Shown piece by piece: positions 44,463 through 56,436 of a stretch of 64,000 nucleotides of DNA. Where the stretch lies: NCBI GenBank assembly GCA_029237695.1, contig CM055279.1, positions 20,339,919-20,403,918 of the forward strand. Reading direction: 5' to 3'. A program made the translations under genes and the position numbers. The notes under the pieces were generated by a model, which was not told the origin of the DNA, ran no database searches, and saw only the letters and a list, made by a program, of their open reading frames with translations. This stretch comes from Conchocele bisecta (Eukaryota; Mollusca; Bivalvia; Lucinida; Thyasiridae). How positions within the stretch are numbered: the stretch's first letter is position 1; every line of letters begins with the position of its first letter.

Positions 44463-46860
44463 TTATACCCCCCCGCAACGAGTTGAGTGGGGGTATACTC
44501 GAGTCAGGTTGTCCGTCGACCGTCCGTCCGTCCGTGCCGTGCGTCCGTGCGTCCGTCCGTCCTTACCTACCCCGTACCGATAAACTTAACATCAAGAAAT
44601 ATTGTTTATAACTTCTATTTCCTACATCTAAGAATGCTTGTTATTTCACACATGCATTCCTGTAAGGCTCAACAACCAAGCTGTGCCAAATCCACGACCG
44701 TCCCAACCCCCCAGATTCCAAGTTTCAAGGCAAATTTACTTAGTCCCGTAAACTTAACATCAGAGAATTATTCTTAAACTTCTTTCCTTCATCTAAAATG
44801 ATTAATATTTCACACATGCAATTCTGTAAGGCTCTACTACAAGCTGTGCCCAATCCACGACCCGTTCCAACCCCCGCTGGATCCCAAGGCAAGGTCAAAT
44901 ACTTATTTCTCTTTACAAAACTTAGACATCAAAGAAATTATTTGTTATAAACTTCTAGTTTTCCTATCACTAAAATGCTTAATATTTCACACAAATTGCC
45001 TTCCTGTAAGGCTCTACTACCAATGCTGTGCCAAATCCAGAACGACCGTCAACCCCCCCCGCAGATTCCCAAGTCAAGGTCAAATACTTAGTCTCTTACA
45101 AAACTTAACATCATAGAAATAGAGTTATAACCTTCTATTCCTTCCATCTAAAATGCTTAATATTTCACGAATCAAAGAAGCATTCCTGTAAGGATTCTAC
45201 TACCTGCCTGTGCAAAATCCATCACCGTCCAACCCCCGCTGATCCCAATGTCGAAGTCCAATACTCTTTACAAAACTTAACACATATAAATATTGTTATA
45301 ACTTCTATTTCCCTGCATCTAAAAATGCTTAATATTATCACACATGCATCCTGTAAGGCCTCTACACTATGCTGTGCCAAATCCACTACCGCACAACCCC
45401 CGCAGATCCCAAGGTCAAGGTTCAAATACTTAGTCTCTTTACATAACTTAACATCAGAGAAATATGGTTATAACTTCTATTTCCTTCAATCTAAATTGCT
45501 TAATAAATATCACACATCTTTCCTGGTAATTCTGCCTACTACCATGCTGTGCAGAAATCCATGACCGTCAAGCCCCCGCGGATCCCAATTCAAAGGTCAA
45601 ATACTCTTTACAAAAACTTAACATCAGAGAAATAAGTATAACTTCTATTTCCTCATTGAAAATTCTTATTATTTTCACTTGTGCATTCCTCTAAGTTGTA
45701 CTATCGAAGCTGTCACAAATCTACGACTTGTCCAAAACCCCCGCTGCGTCCAAGTCAAGGTCACAACTTAGTCTCTTTACAAAACTTAACATGAGAGAAA
45801 ATGTTAGTCACTTCCTATTTCTTTCAATGGGAAAAATACTAATATTTCATATGCTGTGACAAATCCCTCCCCTGCTGATGCTCAGTCCCAACGTCACATA
45901 CAGTACCGTATTTAGACCTTGGTCTTAACGCACCCTACCTAAAAACGACCCGCCCCCCGCCACCCCCCCCCCCCAAAGAAAAAAAAAAAAAAAAAATCCT
46001 TAATTTGTGTTTGAAATTGGCGGTCCTTGTAAAAACAAATTGTTTTTCTTTTTTTTTTTTTTTTTTCTTTTTTAACTGGCTAATTAAACCCCCCACCCCC
46101 ACCTCAGGCCGATCTACCCCTCCCCCTGCCCCCACCGTGGGCCGCCCCCCCCCCCCCCCCCCCCCCCAAATAAAAAAAAAAAAAATATATTTTTTTTTTA
46201 GCCATTGACCGCCAATTTCAAACACAAATATCCTTATATCCTTATTTGTTGTTTTGAAATTACGGTCCCTTGTAATTTCTTTTTTTTTCTTTTTTTTTTT
46301 TTTTTACTTTTTTTTCTTTTACTGGCTAATAAACGCCCCCCCTCCCCCCCCCCCCAATTAAAAATTAAAAAATAATAATTTTTACCAATGACCAGCCAAT
46401 TTCAAACACAAATAATCCTTAATCCTTATTTCTATTTGTTTGAAATGGCAGTCTTTGGTAATTTTTTTTTTTTTTTTTTTCTTTTTTTTTTTTTTATATT
46501 TTTTTTTTCTGGCTAATAAACGCCCCTTCGCCCCCCCCCCTGATCCCCCCCCCCCTTTTGTAAAATTGTAACGCCACCGGGGCGTTAATTCGAGGTTATA
46601 CGGTAGTCTCTTTACAAAACTTAACATCAGAGAAATCGGTTATAACTTCTATTTCCTTGCTCGGATCTGCTTCACATTTCACACACTCATTGCTCCAATG
46701 GACCTCTACCACCCTGTGACAAATTCACGTTCATGCCGCTCGCGCTAATCCCAGAGTCAAGGTCATAAGCCCACACACTTGGAAATTTGTACATATTTTA
46801 GGGGTACCTGGGCCCACGCGGGGGGTATATTCCGTAAGCCTCGCTTACTGACCAATCTAG
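44463..46860 (+). mobile_element. Nested Helitron-like element D with about 170-bp tandem core
   Basis: Left junction 'ccacaggtaa' then 'ttatacccccccgc'; right end GTAAGC-ctc-GCTTAC, tgaccaat, CTAG, then 'tttatacaggtaaatt'. The empty site in element A ('caggtaatttatacagg' at about 4660-4680) shows insertion between A and T with nothing lost. The interior has about seven units of about 170 bp ('aacttaacatcagagaaat', 'aagctgtgccaaatccacga') and a 698-bp insert at 45906-46603. Confidence 0.75.
45906..46603. mobile_element. 698-bp element with CCGTAT ends and TA duplication
   Basis: Starts CCGTATTTAGACCTTGG and ends in 'ataacctcgaattaacgc'-type sequence (as read on the opposite strand after CCGT), with 'ttaacgc' in both ends. 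Flanked by TA (45904-45905, 46604-46605). The interior is three 'gaaattggcggtccttg'-like blocks with long T and C runs; frames there are homopolymer translation. It splits a unit of D's array. Confidence 0.6.
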
Positions 46861-47015
46861 TTTATACAGGTAAATTACTACATTGGATATTACATTTCTG
46901 TAAACTGTGTTGAAAATATTGTGGCATTATGTGGACCTGTGCAGATATATGTAGATAAATATAGGACTATTAAAAAATAATTCTGGGCTCCAGTAGCAAG
47001 CATTATTATTTTTAA

Positions 47016-47062
47016 TTTTCAGCTCGACTATTCAAAGAATAAGTAGAGCTTATGTTGTCACC

Positions 47063-47100
<38 letters not shown>

Positions 47101-48998
47101 ACCGTCACGCCTTGGTTAAGGTTTTTAGTCAAGCTTGTATATGCAATACTACTGGCCCTACACCCACCATACTTGGACAACTTCATCTCCTAGTGATGTA
47201 CATCAATAACCCCTGATCTATATTTGACCTTGACCTACATTTCCTCTTGAATTACTTGGTTAATTCCCCTTGGTTAAGGTTTTTAGTCAACCTTGGTTAA
47301 GGTTTTTAGTCAAGTTTGTATATGCAATACTACTGGCCCTACACCCACCATATACTTGGACAACTTCATCTCCTAGTGATGCACATCAATAACCCCTGAC
47401 CTATATTTGACCTTGACCTACATTTAACCTTAAATTACTTACTTAATTCCCCTTGGTTAAGGTTTTTTTTCAAGCTTGTACATTGAATACTATTGTGCAT
47501 CCAGACACCATACTTTGACAACCTTTTCTCATAGGTATGTACATCAATAACCCCTGATCTATATTTGACCTTCACCTACATTTCCTCTTCAATTACTTAC
47601 TTAATTCCTTTTGGTTAAGGTTTTTAGTCGACCTTCTATATGCAATACTACTGGCCCTACACCCACCATACTTGGACAACTTCATCTCCTAGTGATGTAC
47701 ATCAACAACCCCTGATCTATATTTGACCTTGACCTACATTTCCTCTTGAATTACTTAATTCCCCTTGGTTAACGTTTTTAGTCAAGCTTGTAGATGGAAT
47801 ACTCCTGGCCCTACACCACCATACTTGGACAACTTCATCTCCTAGTGATGTACATCAAACAACCCCTGACCTATATTTGACCTTGACCTACATTTAACCT
47901 TGAATTACTTACTTAATTCCCCTTGGTCAAGGTTTTTACTCGACCTTCGTTAAGCTTTTTACTCAAGCTTGTACATGGAATACTATTGTGCATACAGACA
48001 CCATAATTGGACAACCTTTTCTCATAGTGATGTACATCAATAACCCCTGATCTATATTTGACCTTCACCTACATTTCCTCTTGAATTACTTACTGAATTC
48101 TCTTTGGTTAAGGTTTGTAGTCAAGCTTGTAGATGGAATACTCATGGCCCTACACCAACCATACTTGGACAACTTCATCTCCTAGTGATGTACATCAACA
48201 ACCCCTGACCTATATTGACCTTGACCTATTGGTTAAGGTTTTTACTCAACCTGGGTTAAGGTTATTAGTCAAAGCTTGTAGATGGAATACTATTGTGCAT
48301 ACATACACCATACTTGGATAACTTTTTCTCATAGGATGTACATCATAACCCCTGACCTTTATTTTACCTTCACCTACATTTAACCTTGAAATTACTTGGT
48401 TAATGTTTATAGTCAAGCTTGTATATGGAATACTTCTGGGCCTACATCAACCATACTTGGACAACTTCATCTCCTAGTGATGTACATCAATAATCCTGAC
48501 CTATATTTGACCTTGACCTACTTTTATCCTTGGATTACTTAGTTATCTCCCCTTGGTTACGGTTTTTACTCAAGCTTGTATATGGAATACTCCTGGGCCT
48601 ACAGCAACCATACTTGGAAAACCACGCACCTACGTCCAAGGTCAAGGTCACTGTTGAAGGTCAAAGGTCAAACCTATTGAAATTCCCTTCCGCTCTATAT
48701 CTTCTACACCGATGCATGGATTATCACACTATGCCCAGGGTCAAGGTCACAGACCTGATGCGTTTGAAACCTTAACGCTCGGCTAAATGGCTTATAATAA
48801 AAAATGCCTCGTTTTCTTTGGCTGCCAGTGGAGGGTATTCGTGTGCCGACAGGCCACATTTCTAGTTTCCCTTGGTTAATGTTTTTAGTCAACCTTGGTT
48901 AAGGTTTTTATGCAGGCCGCAGCCACCTTCTTTGTCAAGCTATGTGTACATCGACAACCCTCGTAGTCGAGCTATGCTGTTCTCCTACAGCTCTTGTT
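47016..48998 (+). mobile_element. Nested Helentron/HINE-like element C with about 165-bp tandem core
   Basis: Starts 'ttttcagctcgactattc' with (ggcgtc)n at 47064-47099 and ends 'tcctacagctcttgtt'. About ten head-to-tail units of 157-180 bp begin 'ccttggttaaggtttttag' and contain 'acttggacaacttcatctcc'. Absent at the equivalent T-rich site of A (about 4800). An unrelated fragment ending CTAG^T (about 48560-48873) lies inside. The CTCTTGTT end recalls the HINE-like repeats at 39225 and 54995. Confidence 0.65.
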
Positions 48999-49802
48999 AA
49001 ACTTTTTTTTCCATTTTTTTTTTTAAAATTTTTTTCAAATTCTTTTTAAATTTTTGTCTAGTAGCATAAGGTCGTAAGTGCTATATACAGACTATTCACC
49101 TGTGCATGTGCTAGCATGTGCAACTGACCACTGACCACTTACAGGTAATTTATACAGGTAAATGATTATATTACATTTCCGTAAACTGTGTTGAATATAT
49201 TGTGGCAATATGTGGACCTGTGCATATATGATATGTAGATAAATATAGGACTATTAAAAAACATTCTGGGCTCCAGTAGGGAGCATTATTTTTTTATTTT
49301 TTTTAAATTTAATTTTTTTTAATTTAATTTTTTGTTTCCATTTTTTGTTTACGTTCTTTTTCAATTTTTTAACTGACCACTAACTTATTACAGGTAATTT
49401 ATACAGGTACATTATTACATTTCCGTAAACTGTGTTGACAATATTGTGGCAGTATGTGGACCTGTGCAGACATATGTAGATAAATATAGGACTATTAACA
49501 ACAATTCTGGGCTCCAGTAGCGAGCATTATTTTTTATTTTTGTATATTACATTTCCGTAAACTGTGTTGAAAATATTGTGGCATTATGTGGACCTGTGCA
49601 GATATATGTAGATAAATATAGGACTATTATAAAACAATTCTGGGCTCAATTCTGGACTCCAGTAGCAAGCATTATTATTTTTAATTTTTTTAAACCTTTT
49701 TTTCCATTTTTTTTTTCCATTTTTTTTTCAAATTCTTTTTCAATTTTTGTCTAGTAGCATAAGGTCGTAAGTGCTATATACAGACTATTATCATATAATA
49801 AA

Positions 49803-49869
49803 ACAATTATTGACTAGTGAGCCATAGAATATAATCTGATATTCCTTGGCTCAATAGTCAATAATTGTA
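49803..49869. repeat. Decayed palindrome, homologous to 5573-5638
   Basis: Same arms as in element A, but the right arm has two changes ('ccttggctcaatag' against 'ctatggctcactag'), so pairing is imperfect. Confidence 0.8.
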
Positions 49870-50036
49870 TAATATGTTCGGGCCAGTGAAAATTGCTTTC
49901 GGGCCCAGGCTCGAGGTCAAGGCGGGACAAGGCGAGGCATTTGATTCCGCGGAATTCTTGTTTACTTATCTCCCTTTGTTGGTTCATGCTGATTTTGTAT
50001 CCAGAGCATAACTCGAACACCCTTTGGAATATTTTT

Positions 50037-51669
50037 ATGCCCTACCACGATAGTGGAGGGGGCATTTAGTGTTACCCTTGTCCGTCCGTCCGTCCGCACA
50101 CACGAATGGGTACTTGTTGTAAGCGTACGGGGATCTTATTGGGTAGGGTTAGGATAGTGTTGGGTACTCTTGTTGGGTATTTTTATACAGTAAAAACCCA
50201 ACAAGTATTCATTCATAGGAACATGCGTCCCGTCCTCCCGTCCGTCCGTCACAAAACTTTAACACTCGGGTAAATGTCTCATAATTTCTTCATCCTTCGA
50301 CCGATCTGCTTCATATTTCATATACACATTGCTCTGATGGTTCACTACCGCCCTGTGCCAAATCCATGTTCGTCCTGCCCCCGCCAAGCCCAGGGTCAAG
50401 GTTACATACTTGGTGCTTCAAAAACTTTAACGCTCAGGTAAAAATCTTATAATTTCTGTTTTCTTTCACGGATCAGCTTCATATTTCATATACGCATTGC
50501 TCTAATGGTCCTCTATCGCCCTGTGCCAAATCCACGTTCGTCCTGCCCCCGCCAAGCCCAGGGTCAAGGTCACATACTTAGTGCTTCAAAAACTTTAACG
50601 CTCGGGTAAATATCTTATAATTTCTGTTTTCTTTCATGGATCATCTTCATATTTCATATACGCATTGCTCTAATGGTCCTCTACCGCCCTGTGCCAAATC
50701 CACATTCGTCCTGCCCCCGCCAAGCCCAGGGTCAAGGTCACATACTTGGTGCTTCAAAAATTTTAACGCTCCGGTAAATATCTTATAATTTCTGTTTGCT
50801 TTCATGGATCATCTTCATATTTCATATACGCATTGCTCTAATGGTCCGCTACCGCCCTGTGCCAAATCCACATTCGTCCTGCTCCCGCCAAGCACAGGGT
50901 CAAGGTCACATACTTGGTGCTTCAAAAACTTTAACGCTCGGGTAAATATCTTATAATTTTTCTTTCCATTCACGGATCAACTTCATATTTCATATACGCG
51001 TTGCTCTAATGGTCCTCTACCGCCCTGTGCCAAATCCACGTTTGTCCTGCCCCCGCCAAGCCCAGGGTTAACATCACATACTTAGTGCTTCAAAAACTTT
51101 AACGCTCGGGTAAATATCTTATAATTTCTGTTTGCTTTCATGGATCATCTTCATATTTCATATACGCATTGCTCTAATGGTCCGCTACCGCCCTGTGCCA
51201 AATCCACATTCGTCCTGTCCCCGCCAAGCCCAGGGTCAAGGTCACATACTTGGTGCTTCAAAAACTTTAACGCTCGGGTAAATATCTTATAATTTTTCTT
51301 TCCATTCACGGATCAACTTCATATTTCATATACGCGTTGCTCTAATGGTCCTCTACCGCCCTGTGCCAAATCCACGTTTGTCCTGCCCCCGCCAAGCCCA
51401 GGGTTAACATCACATACTTAGTGCTTCAAAAACTTTAACGCTCGGGTAAATATCTTATAATTTCTGTTTTCTTTCACGGATCAGCTTCATATTTCATATA
51501 TGCATTGCTCTAATGGTCCTCTACCGCCCTGTGCCAAATCCACGTTCGTCCTGCCCCCGCTAAGCCCAGGGTCACGCTCAGGTAAAAGAAAATTTTGACT
51601 TGGAATTTGGCCTCATTTATTATCAAAGCGATATGTGGGACATCCGTGTTCTATGAACACATTTTCTAG
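50037..51669 (+). mobile_element. Nested Helitron-like element E, copy in B
   Basis: Same borders and 3' end as 5811-7173 (GTGTTC-tat-GAACAC, attt, CTAG^T at 51666-51669). It carries about eight units of about 167 bp. Several units are duplicated as pairs, for example 'gtttgctttcatggatcatc' at about 50795 and 51130. It occupies the same outer position as in A, so it was present before A and B diverged. Confidence 0.7.
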
Positions 51670-52038
51670 TTTATTAAACTTCACACATGCATAGAAGACG
51701 ACCCAAAGGTGTGTCGCACGTAAGAATGACAACTCTTGCGTCGTTAATTTCTTAGTTATCTCCCTTTGTTGTTTCGTGCACTGATTTCGTGTCCGGAGCA
51801 TAACTCGAACACCCTTTGGAATATTTTCATGAAACTTCACACATGCATAGACCACGACCCTAAAGGTGTGTCACGCAAGAATGACAACTCTTGCATCACT
51901 AATTTTTCGTTATCTCCCTTTGTTTTTTCCGTCACAGATTTTGTCTCCGGAGCATAACTCGAACACCCTTTTTTCAAACTACTTGTGTATCTGGGGAGGG
52001 GGATACACATGTGCTTGTCGACAAGCGTCCATTTCTAG

Positions 52039-52906
52039 TTTTGATAATATTTGGAGACAATGTGTGTGGAATGTTGTTGCTCTGTTCTGCATACAACGCA
52101 CGTCCGACGCCCATGGTGAAGGTTACTGAGGACTTCTATTCAGCTTGTTTGTAAGGCAAATGCGTTTTTTTATGCCCCCGTCTTTAGAGGCATATAGCGT
52201 TTGGACTGTGTGTCCGTGTGTCCATCCATCTGATGGCCTTGTTTTTGCTGTGTGTCTAGGGATGGCGCGTGGTTTTGCATACACCCATAAATCGAACAAA
52301 GAAATGATGAGAACAGTTCGATAAACTCTATGATCAAATGTGTACCAAATGCACCTTGCTGCCTTAACACTTTCGTGACGAGCCATCTCAACGGGATCTG
52401 CACTGTTTGCAAGTAATTTTCGTATTTTTAGAACAAAAACACCCCCCTTTTCATAAATGGACTACGGGTAGTCTGAAAATCCTTTTGTGTGGATTGGATT
52501 GGTTGCAAAATTAACATATCAAAATCCATTCCAGTTACTTAGAGGTGACAGGGTCAAACAAAATCCAGCTGCGCTGTTCTTAGCAAGTTCTACTGTTCAG
52601 GCTGAAAAATGCGCCACCATAAAAACGTAATTAAATTTTGCCAGGGAAACAAAGTTAGAAACAATGCAGGCTCAATAATTAGGAGACTAACAGTCTGATT
52701 TATGTATTTTCAGTGTTATAACTCATTCTACTTATAGGCTACACAAGGGGACAATATTTGTCACTCATACTCGCCCAATTCCGTACGAAACACTTTCCCA
52801 AATATTTCAGCAACTACTGGAGCAGTTTGATACAATACAGCAATTAGAAGCGGAAAGTTACATAGCAACATCTACCGACTATGCTACTATACACTCATAT
52901 CTTTAG
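52039..52906. other. Spacer with an H2 hairpin
   Basis: 52173-52250 ('ttatgcccccgtctttagagg') looks like the start of another such repeat. 52375-52560 is H2 inverted. No gene is supported. Confidence 0.4.
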
Positions 52907-53023
52907 TAGAGTTGGGTATCGCCGGAAAAAACGTATCATGATAGTCGGGACGTATCACGATACGTGTCACGATAGTATCGCGGATTACTCTGATAACCAG
53001 TTACACTGCTTTTATACTGTCCC

Positions 53024-53240
53024 AGCAAACACACGGATCTAGGTCAGATCCAGGTCGCGACGTCGGCGACTCAAATCCAACGTCAGCCCGACGTCGAAAC
53101 CCCGACGTCGTTACGACGTCGTACTGACGTTGTTTGCTAGTCGTAGTTCGTCGCGACACAAACACAACGTCGGGTTGACGTCGGAATCACGACGTCGGAT
53201 CAACGTCCGTTTCCGATGTCGAATAGACGTCTGGTCCAGG
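53024..53240. repeat. GACGTC-rich foldback 1
   Basis: Starts CCCAGCAAACACACG. Alternating 'gacgtcg' and 'cgacgtc' blocks every 12-20 bp, with 'gacgttgtttgctag' pairing back to the start. Related to 57253-57590. Confidence 0.65.
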
Positions 53241-54153
53241 TCGTGATTGGTATACACTAAAAGGTGACTCACTGTCAGCAGATCTATCTCTACGTTAGCC
53301 TATAGATACGCCAATGGAAGAGCAGCTGATCTGATTTCCACACCAACTTAATTCAGTTTAACCTTTATTTGCGACATGTTTAGGCCTATGTAATTAATCA
53401 TTTTATATCCTAGACAATTAATTTTGCGTATGCATTTAGGTTGGGCTGGGCGTGCAATTTCATTAACGTCGCATAATTCTAGGCCAAGATTCTCATGACA
53501 ACTGACATGCTTTATTAGCGTCCGTGTCAAATTCCACTGAACCTAGTTCCCGCGTTACTGCATAGCGGTAGCCACAGATACAGTAATAAGCTGGAAAACA
53601 GCCGACCTGACTCATTCGGAACTATCTCGGATCTTTTCGCCAAAGCGGAGATCTGGTTAATCTATAATCCCCGAGGTGCTCTAATTGTGTTTAGGTTATC
53701 CCGCCATTTCCGTTTTCTCTTTGTGATTTTAATTTGAAATTGGGGAAAGATCGACGTAATCTTGAAGAAATTAACTTTCTTATGTAAGTATATTGATGCA
53801 TGCGTGTCAGGTAACATGTTTTCAATAACATTTTTAATACAAAAATACATGACAACGCCTTGATCAGTTGATTCACGTTTCAATTCGTGAAATTATTTCG
53901 CCCCGTCTCACTTCGCACATTCCTATGTGTTGTTAATATATTGTCGCTATTCACCATTTACAAACTGCATGCATTATCATATAATTGTGCCTTTAATGGA
54001 GGTCTATGCGGTCGCGTTTTCTCAAAACTTGTAGGACAGCTATAGTAATTATAGATTTTGTCATCGTTACATACTGTCTTTGTGAAACTATTCACCTTAG
54101 ATAATGGCGCATATAGTCAAAGTTTATTCAAATTGTACATCACACTGTACATG
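53241..54153. other. No supported gene
   Basis: Minus frames at 53348-53530 and 53662-53883 lack recognisable motifs. No repeat copy identified. Confidence 0.35.
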
Positions 54154-54554
54154 TACGGAGCCACCCAGGGAACGTAGAATTCTTTTTTTTTTGTTAATTT
54201 GTTCCCACGAAATAACAATTTGTTCCCTCAATTTAGCAATTCGTTCCCACAATTTAACAATTTGTTCCCTTAATTTAACAATTCGTTCCCACGAAATAAC
54301 AATTCGTTCAAACGGGAACAAATTGTTAATTTGTGGGAACGAATTGTTCATTCCCTCAAATTAACAATTCGTTCCCTCGAATTAACAATTCGTTCCCACG
54401 ATATAACAATTTGTTCCCACGAATTAAGAATTTGTTCCCGTGGGAACGAATTGTTATTTCGTGGGAACGAATTGTTAAATTGAGGGAACGCATTGTTATT
54501 TCGTGGGAACGAATTAATATTAAAAAAATTCTACGTCCCCTGCGGGGCTCCGTA
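54154..54554. mobile_element. Foldback MITE with about 21-bp internal repeats
   Basis: Ends TACGGAGCCACCCAGGGAAC and the complement of 'tacggagccccgcagggg', then 'gtagaattctttttt' on both sides. The centre is about 15 variants of 'aacaattcgttcccacgaaat' that invert near the middle. Open frames on both strands (ERIVISW..., RSHEITI...) are translations of the unit. Confidence 0.8.
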
Positions 54555-54794
54555 AAAATGAAGTATGCTGATTTATACACATATTTCTTGTTGGTGAAAT
54601 TACTTTCTTACATGAGTGGCTATTTATAGAACAAATTTACAAGTTTCATAGGAAACGAGATTTGAACATGTATTCGGTAGTGGTCTGCAACATACATTAG
54701 GCCATACAAATAAGGACTTTGGCAGTCACGGGGTGTGCAGAATGTGCAGCGGGAGAACGGCTTTTTATAAATATATATAATTAGTTTGTGTTTG

Positions 54795-54925
54795 AGATGT
54801 TCGTTTGTGATTTTATTTCAAGTTGCCAGATGCATATTTGTGTGATTTTATTCATGCATATAATTTTTTTTGTTTATGCATCTGGCAACTTGAAAAAAAA
54901 TCAGAGATGAACATCTCAAACAAAA
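54795..54925. repeat. Foldback with roughly 45-bp arms
   Basis: 'tttgagatgttcgtt...caagttgccagatgcat' pairs with 'atgcatctggcaacttg...gatgaacatctcaaa'. Confidence 0.8.
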
Positions 54926-54994
54926 GGAAAATGTTATATAAAGTTACGATAAACTCTTTAGATTTTTGTCAGACATGATTGGATTTAACATATT

Positions 54995-56163
54995 TTTCAT
55001 GGTAGTTTGTTACCGCAATGTGTCCGTCGTCGTCTGTCGTCCGTCGTCGTCCGTGAACATTTTCAAACGTCTTCTCCTCGGTAACCATTGGGCCTATAGT
55101 CACCAAACTTCATGGTCATGGTCCTTAGGTAGGGGGATTACAAAATTGTTAAAATGACGTAATCCAAGATGGCCGCCATCTAAAAATAGCACAAATTCTT
55201 CAAAAATCTTCTTCTCAAGAACCGCCTACCGGATTTCGACAAAACTTGGTAGGAATGATCGATGTACAATGCTCTTTCAAAGTTGTTAAACTGGTGACCC
55301 CGGGGTCAAAAATGGGCGTGGCCCGTGGGGTCAAATTGTGGTCAAATTTTATTTTAACCGAATATGGTCATGTCATATATCAAATCGAAGGTATCAACAA
55401 GGCGATCACTTTGGTGCATGGTGCATTTTATGTCGAAATCGGATGGTTATGTCATCCAAGATGGCCGCCAAAAGGTCAAAATGTCGTTCTTTTATTAGAG
55501 ATTTCAAAATTCTTCTTCACATGAACCGCTTGGCCCATGGTAGCCAAACTTAAAAGTTATGGTCCATGGGTGAAGCCTTTTCAGATTTGTTAAAATAGAG
55601 GTCATCGCTAATCCAAGATGGCTGCCGTCTAAAAATAGCATAAATTCTTAAAAAATCTTCTTCTCATGAACCGCCAGCCGGATTTCGACGAAACTTGGTA
55701 GGAATGATCGATGCACAATGCTCTTACAAAGTTGTTGAAAAGGTGACCCCGGGGTCAAAAATGGGCGTGGCCCGTAGGGTCAAATATTATTTTTGACCAA
55801 ACATGGTCGTGTCGTATATCAAATTGAAGGTATCAATGAGGCAATTGCTCTGGTGCAATATTTGTCGGATTCGGATGATTATGTCATCCATGATGGCCTC
55901 CAAAAGGTCCATTTATTCAAGATTTTGAACGTCTTTTTCTCAGGAACCACATGGCCGATGCTGGCCACACTTTATAGTAAGTTATGATCCTTGGGTGAAG
56001 CATTTTCAGATTTGGTAAAATGAGAGTCATCGCTTAATCCAAGATGACCGCAATCTAAAAATAGCACAATTTTTTTAAAACACATGAACTCAATGTCACA
56101 TTCTCCTCTGGTGTTCATGGAGTCAGGTGAGTGAATAAGGGCCATCATGGCCCTCTTGTTTAT
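54995..56163 (+). mobile_element. HINE/Helentron-like repeat, about 450-bp units, cleaner copy
   Basis: Two full units ('cttctcaagaaccgcctacc' near 55210, 'cttctcatgaaccgccagcc' near 55660) and a partial third. It ends 'gggccatcatggccc' + 'tcttgttt', a hairpin followed by TTGTT. Several 'ccaagatggccgcc' motifs. The 5' end lacks the TAGCTCACCTGAGC start, so it is 5'-truncated or replaced. Confidence 0.65.
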
Positions 56164-56436
56164 TGATCATGTGGCAAAATTATAGTACACTTTTATTCTC
56201 CATGATGATAAAATGCTAGACCCTGGTTATCCTACCTTGTCTTTGTACTATTCCATTTATGACAAAAGACAATTAATTCTAGATGAATAATAGTGGCAAA
56301 TGCGGCAGATCCTGATGAGACGACGAATCGTCTCATCTGGATATACATTGTTTGCACATGTTGGCTTTATGGAGGTATACATCATGTAAGGGCTAATACT
56401 GAAAGATATGCAAACATTTGTATTGTTTTATGTATA

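Larger units (their letters stand above)
43613..52038 (+). mobile_element. Non-autonomous Helitron-like element B with nested elements
   Basis: 5' A^TCCCCCGC and 3' GCTTGTCGACAAGC, tccattt, CTAG^T match element A end for end, and the outer sequence aligns with A throughout. The extra 4.8 kb is explained mainly by D (44463-46860) and C (47016-48998), both absent from A, and by a longer E array (50037-51669). The first 3 kb of B has many small indels relative to A, while the part from about 46.85 kb onward is clean. Confidence 0.75.

Noticed and set aside
44560..45900. CRISPR-like or other spaced repeat array
   Set aside because: Units are contiguous and about 170 bp long with no unique spacers, in a eukaryotic transposon.
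54104..54629. Overlapping frames with EQIVKLWERI-like repeats
   Set aside because: Translation of the 21-bp unit of the foldback MITE on both strands.
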